From NCBI GenBank assembly GCA_027625915.1, contig JANTQA010000047.1, positions 3,906,001-3,970,000 on the forward strand: 64,000 nucleotides of DNA, in the 5' to 3' direction. The notes under the pieces were generated by a model. The model made no database searches, was not told where the DNA came from, and saw only the letters and a list, made by a program, of their open reading frames with translations. Positions 24,828 through 37,419 of the stretch are shown one piece after another; the stretch's first letter is position 1; each line of letters opens with the position of its first letter. The stretch comes from Anaeramoeba flamelloides. Taxonomy: Eukaryota > Metamonada > Anaeramoebidae. The translations under genes and the position numbers were made by a program.

Positions 24828-25019
24828 TCATGAAAAAACAAAAAGAATGGTACAAGGAAAAGAAACAAATCTTTTATTTTGAGAAAAGCATATATTGCAT
24901 ATTTTTTTCGAATCAAACTGTTTTTCATGCAAATCGAAAAAAAGCTTTTCTGGTTTATTTTTCAAATTATTTTTTGTAGGTCTACCACAAACACAACAAG
25001 GGTTTACTTTCTTGCTCAT
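24828..25019 (-). CDS. Small Cys-rich ORF or lone first exon, unassigned
   Basis: A 63-codon frame from an ATG at 25019. It has two Cys pairs, CCVCGRP (8-14) and KICNICF (about 42-48), separated by a Lys-rich stretch and LFFDLHEKQFD, which suggests a small zinc-binding fold. The last 13 residues are hydrophobic and may be intron read-through, because a possible donor (gtttcttttc) follows KRF, much like the real donor gtttgttttc in the NC2-beta gene. No convincing downstream exon was found. It may be a first exon, a pseudogene fragment or chance. Confidence 0.3.
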   Translation of the reverse strand: MSKKVNPCCVCGRPTKNNLKNKPEKLFFDLHEKQFDSKKICNICFSQNKRFVSFPCTILFVFS

Positions 25020-26810
25020 ATATTTTTTTATTTTTTTGTATTTTTGTGAAAAGTTGAAAAAAAGCAACTTTCAAAAAAGTGAAAAAATTGAAAAATTTTC
25101 TATTACCATAAAAACTATAATTAAATTTAATGAATGTCATTTAGCGAGATTTCATTACTATACAAAGAAGTATTTCATTTTGATTCCAAATCTAAGTAAT
25201 TGGTAAAAAAATTTTCTAAATCTCTATTAAATTTACCTAAAATAATTTTATAGAGACTAGCCCCTTAAGAAATAAACTGACAATTTCAAAAATATTCTTT
25301 TTATTTAACAAATTAAAAAAAAACCTAACGTGAAGAGCCTAGGTTTTTTTTAATTTGAGAAATAAACAGAAAATTAAATAAATTTTCTAAACTATTTTAT
25401 AAATAAAAGGGCAAACCTCTCAAATCGTAAATACCACCGAATTTGATTGTTAATAAGATAATTACCAATTGGTGATTTTCATTGTAATTATTCATTTTTT
25501 CATTTTTTGCTCTTTTTATTTTTGAATATTGAACAGTTGGAAAATGAAAAAGTAATATAAGAAGAAACCAATTTGGAAATAATCTACCAGTATATAAATG
25601 GAAACAGTTTAAGTTTGATTTCGAATGAGCTAGATAGAGGAATTAAGAAAGACCATTATTGGATTGAGGCATGGAACAAAGAAAAGAGAAAATAAAGAAA
25701 AAACATTCGAACAAAATACCCAGATTAATTGATAGCTTTATCTTGAAAATGAGAATTTAAAGAACAAAAGTTTGACGTGTAAAGAATTATCAATAAAATT
25801 TTGAGAACTTTTTCTCAATTCAGCGTGTTCAAAGGTTTTTATTGATTTTATAATTTTTTTCATTACAATTTACAAAACTAGATTTCTCATTTCAAATAAA
25901 AGGGTACATCCATTTTTAAAAGCCTTAATTTTAATTGTTATTGTTTTGTTTTAATGAGTTTTAAAGATTCAGTTGAGTGTTTTTTTTTTATGTTTTAAAG
26001 CGTTTCTGAAATTTTTGAATGATACTACAATTAATTTGATTCACTTATGGATTATTCTTGAAATTTTTTGTTCCCTTTTATTTGAAAAAGAGTTTATTTA
26101 TTTCTCAAATTAAAAAAAGCCTAACGGCAAATAGGATGTTATTATGTTGAATCGCCTCTCTTCACACACAATAAAAATAATTATTTCTTCTCGAGAACTC
26201 ATCCTAAAATAATCAAATATCCACTACAAACAATTTCCAAAAAACATTGATATATTATTTCTCTTGCTGTATTCTATCCGATTTTAAAATAACAATATAT
26301 AAGATCACTTTGAAAGTTTGTTTATAATTGATTTTAATATTAATTATTACTCAAACCCACTTCATATGAATGCAAAAACATTTAAAGGTGTAAAAATAAA
26401 AATTAAAAATAAAATATATATTATTTGTGATTTATTGTTTTGTGTTGTATTCTCAATATAGAAAAAGGAAAAGAATTTGTAAAAGTATAAAGATAGATAT
26501 TATATTAAGATGATCAATAACAAAAAAAAAAATGATTCAATTGCGAAAATTCGATCATCTCAGGAACTAATGTAAATTATTTTTACAAATTATAAAAAAT
26601 AAAATATAAGATAAATAAAACAAACATACTAATGTGTTGTAAAGCCAATTTTGCATTTTGAATAATTATATAAAAAAAGATAAAATGTTTCAATATTATA
26701 TATAAATATTATATTTATAAATTTTAAGAGAATAATATATATATATATATATGTATGTATAATAGATTAAATAATAATAATGACCAAAAATAATTGATTT
26801 TTTTTTCATT
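25020..26810. other. Non-coding DNA downstream of Pumilio
   Basis: No gene is supported. Fragments of repeat family J occur near 25318-25400 ('aaacctaacg') and 26100-26130. A (TA)n run at about 26732-26752 lies in the Pumilio 3' flank. Confidence 0.5.
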
Positions 26811-29153
26811 TTAATTGTACATATATTCATTGCTTTGATATTTATTGGGCAACATATTTAAATTATATCCACCTTCATTTTGCATGTTTTGATTAAATTG
26901 GTTCTGAAAATTAAAATTTTGGTTGTTTCCCTGTTGATTTATAATTTTTTTTGTATTATTCATTCCAGAAAAATTATTTTGAAAATTACGATTAATACTT
27001 TGAGTTGAATTATTTCTATATAATCTATTTCTATTTGGACTCCTGTTCATATTTCTTCGATTTTGGTTTTGATTATTATTCTTATAATTGTTGTTATTAT
27101 GATTATTATAATTATTATAATTATTATGATTATGATTATTATTATTATTATTATTGTTGTTGTTGTTGTTGTTTCGGTGGTTATTGTTATGATGATAATA
27201 ATTCTTGCTGTTCTTGTTTCTACGATTATTATACCTCTGATTAAAATTCTTATTATTATCCTTTCTATTTCTTTGGATTAAATTTGGATTTTGATTATTA
27301 TTTTTGTCAAATTTTTGATAATATTCGGAATTATTATGATTCTGGTTATGATTATGATTATGATTATTATTATTATTATTATTATTATTTTTCATTCCAA
27401 TTAATGATTGTATTTTTTTCAGACAGGAATTGTTTCTAATATAAGCGACAAGTGGCTTAATTAATTCTGCTAATGCTTTTAATTGATTAGCTGTGGAAAG
27501 TTTTAAGGAAGTCTGAATAACATAATTTGCATAGTTATCCATTAATAATGATTTCATTGCATCTGGACTTTCAATAAATTCATCGATCAATAATTTTCTA
27601 TTTTTCTCATTTGCTACCCTTAAACATTTTTCAACAACATTTGAACTAAATTTTTGAGTTGATAATTTTAACATGTTTCCTTTTATCGCTTCAATAATTT
27701 CATCGGCTCTGATGTCTGTATTCAACATGTACTGAATAACATAATTTGCAAAGGGGTTCTGAATCAATACAAGTGCGTTCTGGATGATTTTATCAGTTAA
27801 TATCTTTCTATATTGCTGAGGTGAAAAATCAATACATCTTTGCATTACACAACACCCATGTTTATGACAAGCAATGATCATGCAGTTTTCCACAATTGTT
27901 TGGAAAATAAACTATTCCAATAATTAAATGAATTTATACGTTAAATAAGATTTTTTTAAAAAAAATCATAAGAAAGAAAAGGAAAGGAAAGGAAAGGAAA
28001 AAAATGGAAAAGAAAAGTAAATGTGTCGATATAGGTGTTTGTAATATAATATTTAATAAGTCTATTATTATATATATTTTTTAAAAAATAAAAAAAAATA
28101 ATTTAATTTTACCTCATTTTTTTTTTGAGAGAATTTTATAAAGCATTTCTGTATAACATGATTTCCATTCGAATTATTTATTAGTGTAATTAAATTTATT
28201 GAAAACCCTTTAAATAAAATTTCTTCTTGTTCTTCTGTAGTAATACAATCGATTAATTTTTGGATTGCTCTAGTTCCATATAAATTTGTAGATATTGGAA
28301 TGATAACTTGTTGAATCTCGGCCAGTACATGAAAAATTGATTCCTGAGAACAAAATTGAAATAATTTTTGACAAAGATAATTACCAAATTGATCTTTCAT
28401 TAATTCTTCAAAATGATTACTTAATTCTGAAAATATTATTTGAATGGTTTTTTTATCGCTGGTTTCAATAATATTTTGTAAAGTTCGACATCCATATTGG
28501 TTTTGACTTGTTTTATAAATATTTCCAATGTATTCATCAATAGTTGAATATTCTTGCTGCTGGTATGTATTGTTCACTGTTTGCTGGGTTTGTGAATAAT
28601 TTCGATTATTGATTACATTTGGTGTATAATTAAAATTGTTCTATTGTGAATTTATAATACGTTGATAGAATAATTATTTATTTTGAAAGTTTAAAATAGT
28701 TCATTAGGAAGTTTTTATTTATGAAATTAACGGACATTAATATTTAAGATTTCAATTTTTATAATTAATTTGCAAATAGAGTCATTATAAAAAAGAGTGA
28801 ATAAAAAAGTTTTTAAAAATTTATTTATTTATTTATTTTTTGTGGCCGCGATTGAATCGAAGCCTATTGCCCTTAGTGAAAGAATTTTTTTAAAAACTTG
28901 TTCGTTGATTTGGATATGTATTTATAGTTTATATTAACTAGGAGAAACGTAAGTGTTTTTTTCTTTTATTATTTTTTTGATTCTTTCAATAATAAAAAAG
29001 TTTCAAAAATGTATCTCTTAAAACAGTTAACAAACTTCAATTAAACTATTTTTATGGATCTATTAAAAACTTTTTTGTTCACACTTTTTTAAAGTGACTT
29101 TATTTTTATTTTGGAAATATTGAAATTAAAGTGTTAATTCTAATCCACACGAG

Positions 29154-29184
<31 letters not shown>

Positions 29185-32100
29185 GGGTTGCTTACATATT
29201 GCCTAGAATTTTGGTATCTCATTAATTTTTGATTACCTAATGTATTTGTTTGATAATTTGAAGGAAAAGAAGAAAATCCAATATTTTGTGGTTGCAATGG
29301 ATCATAATTATTAGAAAATCTCAAATTATGTGATGTTTGTGATTTAATCATCGATTTCTTTTTGTTAGAAGGAATTTGATCAAATGATCGTACTCTTGCC
29401 ATTGATTTTTTTTTAACTTCATTAATTTCTATTAATTAAGGTTATACAAAATAAAGAAAAATGATTAAAAGGTGAATAAAAAATAATTTTAATAAATAAG
29501 AATTAGTAATTATTTTTGTTAATTAACTTATAAATTAATGAAATAATTTTTATTATATTTTTTTTTTTTTTTTGATTTAATAATACTTATTAAAAGAGTA
29601 TTTTGAGTATAAAAGGAAAAATTCCGGATTTTGAAAATCATTTATTGTTATGTCTATTTTCAAGCAAGAAAAAACAGTAATCAATGTTACAAAGCAAATG
29701 GGTCTAAAATTCAGAGAATTAAAAAAGGGGATTAAAAATGGGGAACAATTCATCCTTGCAAGATTTATTCAATGGGTGAATTTTTCAAACACATAAAGCA
29801 TAAATTGAAATTTTTTCAAAAAGAAAAGAAAAGAAAGAAATTTTAGTTCGAAAAAGAAAAATTCAAGAATGAAAAAATTTTTTTGGAAACTGAATAGAAT
29901 AACACGATTTTACCAAGAGACTCTAGGTCTTGCAATAAAAAAAAAAAATTCCAAATCAATTACGTTTTAAAAAAAAAATCATAAAAAAATTAAAAATGAA
30001 AAAAAGTGTGGAAAAATAATTAATTTTATTGTAAGGGAAAAGATCTAATTTACTTGTAATTTCAAGTGTTTATTATTCCATTTCAAGTAACTTTTGTTTT
30101 GTAAATGAGATCTTTTAAAGAAATTTTTTTGTTCAATTATTAGAAACAGTTAGATTATTATTTTTTTTTTGTTAGAAGATGTTGAATTCCTCAAGATCAA
30201 ATTTTGTTCTGAAAAATCCTTTTCAAGTAAAAGTACAAAAATGATATTTAGATATCTGGTAATATTCTTTCTTTTAATATAAACAATTTTATTTGTTAAC
30301 AATTTATCCCAGGATTATCACAAATAATTAATTAATATTTTTTTTACAAAGAAAAAAACAACTTTTATAAGTATACAAATAAGCACAAATTTTAAAATTA
30401 TATTTTGAATAATAATCAAATGGGAAAATAATTATAGCCAGATGGTTTAGCAATAAAGAGGAATAATTTAAATGTATATCTACTCATAATATTCTTTTAT
30501 ATTCTTTCATAGCAATTTTAAAAACATTTATTTCAAAAAACAGACAAGACAAAAAATCCGTTATATTATTAATTAAATTTATTTTTTAACTATTAATATT
30601 TTCAAAAACCAAACAAAGACCTTGATAAAAGGAAATTATGAAATAAATGCCCCGATTGAAAATTTGGTGTCATATTAAAGTGTTTTCATGCGATAGTATG
30701 TAAATTCAATTATATTTGGTTATATTATGAGAAAATATCATACCACACAAATAAGCGCAAATGCTTGATTGTGCAAAATTTGTATTTTTCAAAAAATTTA
30801 AAACATTTTTTAACACTCAAAAAAAGAAAAAAGTTTTCAAAAATTCCTCACTTTTTGAAAACTTTATTATTTTTTATAATAAAACTCTTTTTTGTCTGTA
30901 CAGATATTTTAAAAAAGTGAAACTTTTTTTTTTAGATCGATAAAATTAAAACTATTTCAAAAAATAAAATTTTACAAAAGAAAAAATAAAATTTTACAAA
31001 AGCAAGGTAAATTTTTCATAAAAACAAATTTTTTCATTTTTTTTCATTTTTCCCCTCTAGCTGAATCTTTTTTATATTGGGAAGAAAAGTTACAAAGGAA
31101 AAAGATCAAGTGGTTACTTGCTAATACTAGAACACTAAAACACGAAAGTATGAGTAACTTGAAAATAAAAACAAAAAAGTAAAGGCAAAAAATAAAAAGG
31201 TTTAAAGCAAATTCAATCAAAAAAAAAAAAAGAAATTACAACAATTAAACAATGATCCCAAAATAAACATTTTCATTATAAATTATCAAATTATATTAAA
31301 TTAAATAAACGAAAAGTATTGTGACCGTGATTTTGGGTGTTATTAATCAAAGATAGCATTAGTTTTTTTTTTTTTTTGAATTTTTACCAATTGCTTCTTA
31401 TAAACCCTTTTTAAATTTCAATTTTTTTTCTTTTTCTTTTTTCGTTTTTTAAATTTTTTGCTTTTGCTTTTTAAACATAAAAGAAATTGTTTCTGTCTTT
31501 CCCTTGAACAATCGTGAAATCTATTAATTTACGTATAAATTACCTTTGAGGAAAATTAAGTAAAAGGACATTTAGAGTGTACTTTACACTTCTTCCATCA
31601 ATAAAAAAAAAACAATTTTTTTCTGGCTTTTCTATTGAAATCAAAGAAAATAAACAAACTTTAAAAGTTGGGATAAAGGTTGGTGTATGAAAAAAAGTTC
31701 TTTTAAAATATTTTATTCCTCACTTTATTAAAACTCTCTTTTTTTGAAAAGTTTTTATTAAAAAAAGTATTCAGTTTATTAAAATAAAAAACTGAAAAAA
31801 GATTTTTAAAAAAAGTACTTACTTTTTTAAAACTTTATTTTTTGGAAAATTTTTATTTTATCGATCTAAAAAAAAAAAAATTCCCACTTTTTTAAAATAG
31901 TAATATTTTTAAATATAAAATCTTTCTTTATTTGTACACATCTGAAAAATTGATTTGTTAATATTTTGTTTTAACAAAACCTAAAAAATAAAAATTGGAT
32001 GGAAAACTAATTACCAATTGGTTGATTGCTCTTTTGGTTTTGATTGTTAAAATCCATTTTTTGATTTTGATCATTAAAATTCATTTTTTGAAATCCCATA

Positions 32101-35084
32101 TTTAAGTCCTCCATTTTGGTTGGTATCTATAATTGAAAAAAAAGAAAAAAAGAAAGAAAAAAAAAAAAAAAAAAAAAAAAAGAAGATTAATATTACTCAG
32201 GAACACTGTTAAATAAATTTTCAAATTAACACCTTTTTGTTTCATTTATTCAAAATGAAATCTGTTTCCAGAAGGAAATTCAAAGACCTATCAAATGCAA
32301 ATTTTTTTAATAATGAATTTGGTTCAACAAAAGAAAACAAGGAACTAAATTCAATATTTCACACTTATTGATAAATTCATAAAGAGGTTTTAAAAAATTT
32401 TTACTTCATTTTCCAAATATTTTTCAATGGATTGAGTGGTAGTATAAAAAAAAAGATCGTTCGAAAATATATTAAAAATAAAAATTGTCCAACACGAATT
32501 TTTCTTATTCTATTGAGAACTTTTGAGAAAAAATTAAAGGTTTTTAAACTGGAGTTTCACAGTAGAATAAGACACTTTGAAAAAAGTTTTACTCAAACTA
32601 CTTTGTGGAAGAGTGAACCAAATAGCCAATTAAAACTTTTGTGCCCCCATTTTTGAAAAATGGATTTCTAAAAAGTGTGAAAAAAAGTTGTAAAAAGTAT
32701 TCACAATATGATTGACCAAATTATTTGAAATTAATTTTTGAATTGCTGACCATACTTTTTTAATTACACTTTTGTCAGAGAATTAAAAAAATTTGAAATC
32801 AAATTCAAGTAGTTTTAAAAAAGTGAGTATAGTAGTGAAAAAAATATCGTATAGTAGGGAAAAAAAATAACGGACAGGAAAAGAATCCCGGACAAGATTT
32901 TTAATTGTGAATATTAGGAAAATTTTTGTGTAATTTCATTTATTTAAAATCAAACCCTTATTATAAATAACCAATTTTTTTATGAGATTAGTAATAAACC
33001 TACCTAAAGTTCGTCAAAGTAAGGTGTTTCTAGAATACTCGAGTAATTGTTTGATAAACTAAGTAGATCAACTTTTTTTGAAAAACAATCAAGTTTTATC
33101 GAGGTTTACTAGAGTTTGGAAAATGATAATTTTTTATTCTTGTTTTTTGATTGAACGAATAGTGTTTTGAACTAGTGTGATTTCATTAATCATCATTCCA
33201 ATAAGTGGGTGAGTTCTAATTTAAAAAGTTTGATTCTTAAAAAAAGGATTTGATTGTAAATAAATGAAATTACACAAAAATTTTCCTAATATTCACAATT
33301 AAAAATCTTGTCAGGTATTATTTTCATGTAAAGTAGTGAAAAAAATACCCGACAAGATTTTTAATTGTGAATATTAGGAAAATTTTTGTGTAATTTCTTT
33401 TATTTAAAATCAAATCCCTTTGTTTTATAAATAATCAATTTTTTTATGAACCTAGTAATAAACCTACCTAAAGTTCATTAAAGTGAGGTTTCTAGAGTAC
33501 TCATTTAATTGTTTTATAACCGTAAGAAGATCTAACTTTTTTTGAAAAACAATCTGGATTTTTAGTGGTTTACTATGAATTTGGAAAATGATAATTTTTT
33601 ATTCTTGTTTTTTGATTGGTTGATTGAATGGTGTTTTGAACTAGTGTGATTTCATTAATCATCATTCTAATAAGTGATAGAGTTCTAATTTAAAAAGTTT
33701 GATTCTTAAAAAAAAGCATTTGATTGTAAATAAAAGAAATTACACATCAATTTTCCTAATATTAACAATTAAAAATCTTGTCAGGGATTTTTTTCATGTA
33801 CGGTATTTTTTTCACTACTATACTTTTTGAAAACTTTTTTCAAGTTTTCAATTTTAAAAAAGTGAAAAAATTTTCAAATTCATTAGAATGAAAACTTTTC
33901 TCATGGTTTTCTAGTTTTAAAAAAGTGAGGAGACAACCTTTAAATGTGTAGGGAGAGGTTTTAGTTGGAAGGAAAGAACTTTTAGAAAAAAAAGTCCTCG
34001 CTTTTTTAAAGCAAAAAACTTACAAAAAATTTTAATTCTCACAAAAGCTAAAAAATTAAAAATTGCTCACTTTTTTAAAATGGCTTTACCACCCAGAGAT
34101 GGTTTGGAACGTTATTTAGAACAAACGAAGGTGAATTTCCAAAAGAAAACAAAAGTAAAGTGTTAATTAAAGTAGAATTTTTAACAGTTTTTTTGGTTTG
34201 GGTCAAAGATTTTAATTATAAAAGAAAGATTAAAAATAAAGTAAAAATATGAAAAAAAGAAAAAAAAAAAAAAAAAAAAAAAAATTAAAAGAGGAACGAG
34301 GATTGAAAAGAATGTTTTGTTGAGTTGGTTTTAAATTTGGTGAAAAACTTACAACTGTCAGCATACTTGTTGAACGGGTCATAATTTGTTCTTTTTCTGT
34401 ATTTGTTTGAAAATATGGTTGATTCTGGTTTTGTGTCTGTATTTGCGTTTGCGTTTGCGTTTGTGTTTGTGTTTGTGTTTGTGTTTGCGTTTGCGTTTGT
34501 AAATTGTTTTGGTTTTGTGGTTGGTTCGTGTTTTGCGTTTGGTTTGATGTTTGTGTGCTTTTTCCTGTAAAAAAAGAATTGTTTTTATTTGACAATTTGT
34601 TTTGTTTTGAAAAATTGTTTGGATAAGCAAGATCAAAGGAAAACAGGCTTTGTTTATTTAAAGGTGTTGGTGGTTTTGAAGTTGGCTTTCGATAAAGATC
34701 AAAGTCAATGCCCCTTGACAGTGATTCGGAAGAAGGCGAAGTTCTCATCATACTTCTTCTTGGTTGTTCAAATCTTTTTTTATTGGTGAATTGGGAATAA
34801 AAAGTATTTTGTTGATTTTGAAATGTATGATGAATGTCCGAAGTATTAAATTGGTTAGTGTTATTATTGCTAACTTGAGTGGTGAATTGGTTTTGGTTTG
34901 GTGGTGATAGCGGGAAAGGTTTCACTGTTTCATTAAATTTATTTGGATTGTTCACAATGTTTTGTTCTCGTGTTACTTTTATCTTTTTATTTGAATTTCC
35001 AAACAGGATTTCTTGACCAGTCATTGAGAGTAATTGCGAAGAAGTAAGCCCAAAGGTTTGCTTTTGAGACTTTTGGTTCGACAT
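26811..35084 (-). CDS. Pumilio/PUF-family RNA-binding protein, five exons
   Basis: Sequence-specific 3'-UTR binder that usually represses translation or promotes mRNA decay. Exons on the minus strand are 35084-34353, 32126-32015, 29428-29196, 28640-28113 and 27911-26811. All GT-AG joins keep phase and give 901 residues. Residues 1-390 are disordered, Asn/Gln/Ser-rich, with a (QT)n run. Eight PUF repeats (about 391-707) follow. Recognition helices in order read CRTLQ, NYLCQ, TRAIQ, NHVIQ, CCVMQ, NYVIQ, SNVVE, NYVIQ, close to animal and yeast PUFs, which predicts binding to UGUANAUA. Repeat 5 has Cys where Arg stacks in most relatives. The intron between exons 4 and 5 splits the repeats 4/5 junction. 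The tail (708-901) is Asn/His-rich. Introns 1 and 2 are 2226 and 2586 nt and carry inverted-repeat elements; introns 3 and 4 are 555 and 201 nt. The start at 35084 was chosen over a longer frame with hydrophobic, AT-biased residues. Confidence 0.95.
27108..27175. repeat. Trinucleotide/hexanucleotide repeat coding Asn/His
   Basis: 'attatt'/'ttgttg'/'tgatta' repeats encode the Asn and His-Asn runs of the Pumilio C-terminal tail. A similar block lies at about 27350-27390. Confidence 0.85.
29800..30010 (+). repeat. Dispersed repeat family D, partial copy in Pumilio intron 2
   Basis: 'ttttaccaagagactctaggtc' then 'ttgcaataaaaaaaa' and 'caattacgtttt' parallel 61175-61235 and 46630-46680. It lacks the left part of the family. 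Confidence 0.5.
30898..31920. repeat. 1-kb inverted-repeat element in Pumilio intron 2, containing repeat C
   Basis: The left arm (about 30905-30955, 'ttttaaaaaagtg' then 'tagatcgataaaat') is the reverse complement of the right arm (about 31857-31910). Between them lies repeat family C (31055-31420), which recurs at 49145-49500. No open frame. It probably is a non-autonomous DNA transposon. Confidence 0.6.
31055..31420 (+). repeat. Dispersed repeat family C, copy 1
   Basis: Strong collinear match to 49145-49500: 'aaaaagatcaagtggtta' (31101; 49176), 'agaaattacaacaattaa' (31231; 49324) and the 'tgattttg.gt.ttatta' block (31328; 49418). Confidence 0.8.
32829..33328 (+). mobile_element. MITE family F, copy 2 (Pumilio intron 1), joined to copy 3
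   Basis: About 490 nt with terminal inverted repeats over 100 nt. The left end is doubled: 'tatagtagtgaaaaaaata' is followed at once by a second start, 'tatagtagggaaaaaaaata'. The right end stops at 'ttttcatgta' and runs straight into the next copy. The arrangement suggests insertion of one copy at the tip of another, then loss of one end. Confidence 0.75.
33329..33822 (+). mobile_element. MITE family F, copy 3 (Pumilio intron 1)
   Basis: Head-to-tail neighbour of copy 2 with about 90% similar interior. Its right end is complete (ends 'ttcactactata'), and its left end lacks about 18 nt of the usual terminal sequence. Non-coding. Confidence 0.75.
33896..34081 (-). repeat. Foldback repeat with 'ttttaaaaaagtg' ends, copy 2
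   Basis: Ends 'ttttaaaaaagtgagg' and 'cctcgcttttttaaa'. The interior is the reverse complement of 14540-14670. Lies in Pumilio intron 1 directly downstream of the paired MITEs. Confidence 0.5.
34434..34500. repeat. Hexanucleotide repeat coding (Gln-Thr)n
   Basis: 'tttgtg/tttgcg' repeats read on the minus strand as alternating Gln and Thr in the Pumilio N-terminal region. Confidence 0.85.
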
Positions 35085-37419
35085 TTTATTTTTAACAAAT
35101 AAAATTTGCGAGGAATCAAACAGAGAAAAAATGAAAAATTTTTCAAATTTGAAATATTTTTGTCTTTTTGTTATTGAGGATGACAAAAATAGACTAGAAA
35201 AACAATTCTGATATCTTTTCTTTTGTCTCCATTAGTGACACAATCTTTTTGAGGTTTGTTCTCTTTAAAAGATTGAAAACTTGAATAGATCATGTTTTTT
35301 TTTGTTGTTCTATCCACGATTGAGTGTGACAAAATCATTTTTTTTGTAAATTTTGTTTTTGAGAAATAATCTAAAATTTCCTTTATAAATTTATAACAAA
35401 TACACAATTGATTAAATATGGAATTGTAAAACGGGTTTTGTAGGATTGTTTGTCTCAGTAGAAATGCTTTAAAATGTTTACTTGATCTTTTTTAATTATT
35501 TTAAATAATCGGTTAACAAGAAGACGTATAATCAATTCTCTTTTTGACTTGGGAACCATATGATGTTAGATTCAAGTTGTTTTTTTTTCAGGATCTTGAG
35601 TTTTTGATGGTGGAATTTTTGGCTTGAAAACAGTATTTTCATATGGAAACTTCAAAAAGAAGTCTGATAACGGTATTAAGCAGGTGTTAATTTCTAAATG
35701 TACCTCATATCAAAGTAACACACACTAGTACGATAGAGTGATTGTCTAGGTGGTTAGTAACTTCTTGTTGTATTTGATATTTCAATTATAAAAAATATCA
35801 TCTTGTTATCTTTTTTCAATTCTTGGTTATGTTTTGTTTTGATTTCACGAAGTGAGCCAAACAATATAACCAAATTAAAAAAAAAAAATAAATATAGAGT
35901 ACAAATTACAACCTCTTGGAGAACTTTTTTTGGATCTACAAAATCTGGAAAAGGAAGTGAAAATTTTTTCTATTAATCAAAAAAATATCTGTAAAGTACT
36001 TATTTTCAAATTGATTCCTTTAAATTTGATAAATAAAACCCTTTAAAAACTTTAGAGAAATGGTTATTATTTTTAAGAGAAGTCAATTTTTTACAATTAC
36101 TCTTTCTGTAAAAACTCTGATCCTTTTTGTTTGGTATTTTGGATCAAAAACGAAAAAGAAAAATTTTCAAAAAAAATTAATTATTTTAGAAATCCCATTT
36201 TGAGGAATTGTAAATTATTTTTATGAACAAATGACCTTGAAATTCTAATCTTAGTTTAAAAAAATCTGAAACATCTCAAATTTGTATCCTAAAAACTTAG
36301 AAAAATTGATTATTAATTTTATTTTCAAGAATTTCTTAAATATGTTGAAATTGAAAAAATTAAATTATATTTTTATTTAGTTAATAAAAGTATAAATAAA
36401 GAACTTATTATTTTTGAAATAATATTTGATAACACTAATTTTTTTTTTTAAATATAATTACAAATTAAAAAAAAAAATTATTATTTGAAATTTATTTCTA
36501 AAAAAGGGAGAAATGATTTTTATTTCATTTTATTCAGTAATACTCTGAAAAAGTGATTTTATCAATAACTCAATTATATTTTTTTTAAGATCTTGTGATA
36601 TTGGTCTTACAAATTTAATGGAAATAAAACCTTTGATCGATAGTTTATTTTCAATTCAAAAATATTTGGTCCATTCGGGATTCTGAGTTGGTCCAATGTA
36701 TAGTGATTACTTCATAAAAAAGTACAGAATATTTAAATTAAAAACATAAATTACAATCAATTTCATCAGAAAATATATTGGTTAAAAGAAAAATTGGGAA
36801 CTGAAAACTTTAAAGTGAATAAATAATGTATTTTTTTTTTCTTGTACTAATCGAATACCCAATTCAACACCAAATAGTAAACCTAATCTTAAATAATTTT
36901 TGAAGTTAAGCTATTTGATATTTTTTATAAATTATAAAAATTGAAATTAGGATTTGTTGGATATTTTTTCAATTTTATTAAATTTTTAGGATGTTTTTTT
37001 CATCTGAAAGAATTCTGTATCTAAAATTAAATCTATTTTTTGTGAATATTTATTACAATTGATCCTTTAGTTATAGAATTTCTCTTTTTTTATAATAGAA
37101 ATTAAAAGAAACTAATACCATATTTACTTATTGTTTATTATCGGTTCTAAAGATCTTTAAAGTTTAAGTCTTCTTTATAAAAAAAGAAATATAACTTTTA
37201 ATAATAAATATCTGTGAAAAAAAAACATAGAGTTTAGGTAATTTGAACAACTATATTATAAAATAATTTACTATTGAATACTTAAACATTAAAACCAGTT
37301 TTTATTTTGATTTTTATTGATCAAACAAGTGAATCTCACCTTACTAATTGCCTTTCTTGAATTAGTATTATATTTATCAGATATAATACATCAAATATTT
37401 TTCTGTTTAAGGGATTACC

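Noticed and set aside
27005-27281. Two plus-strand open frames rich in Tyr/Cys or Ile/Val
   Set aside because: Antisense shadows of the Asn/His-rich Pumilio tail.
28842-28880. 'gcttcgattc' (minus strand) resembling a tRNA B box, followed by A-rich sequence
   Set aside because: No A box, no cloverleaf and no pairing T arm; too little to call a tRNA or SINE. It lies in a Pumilio intron.
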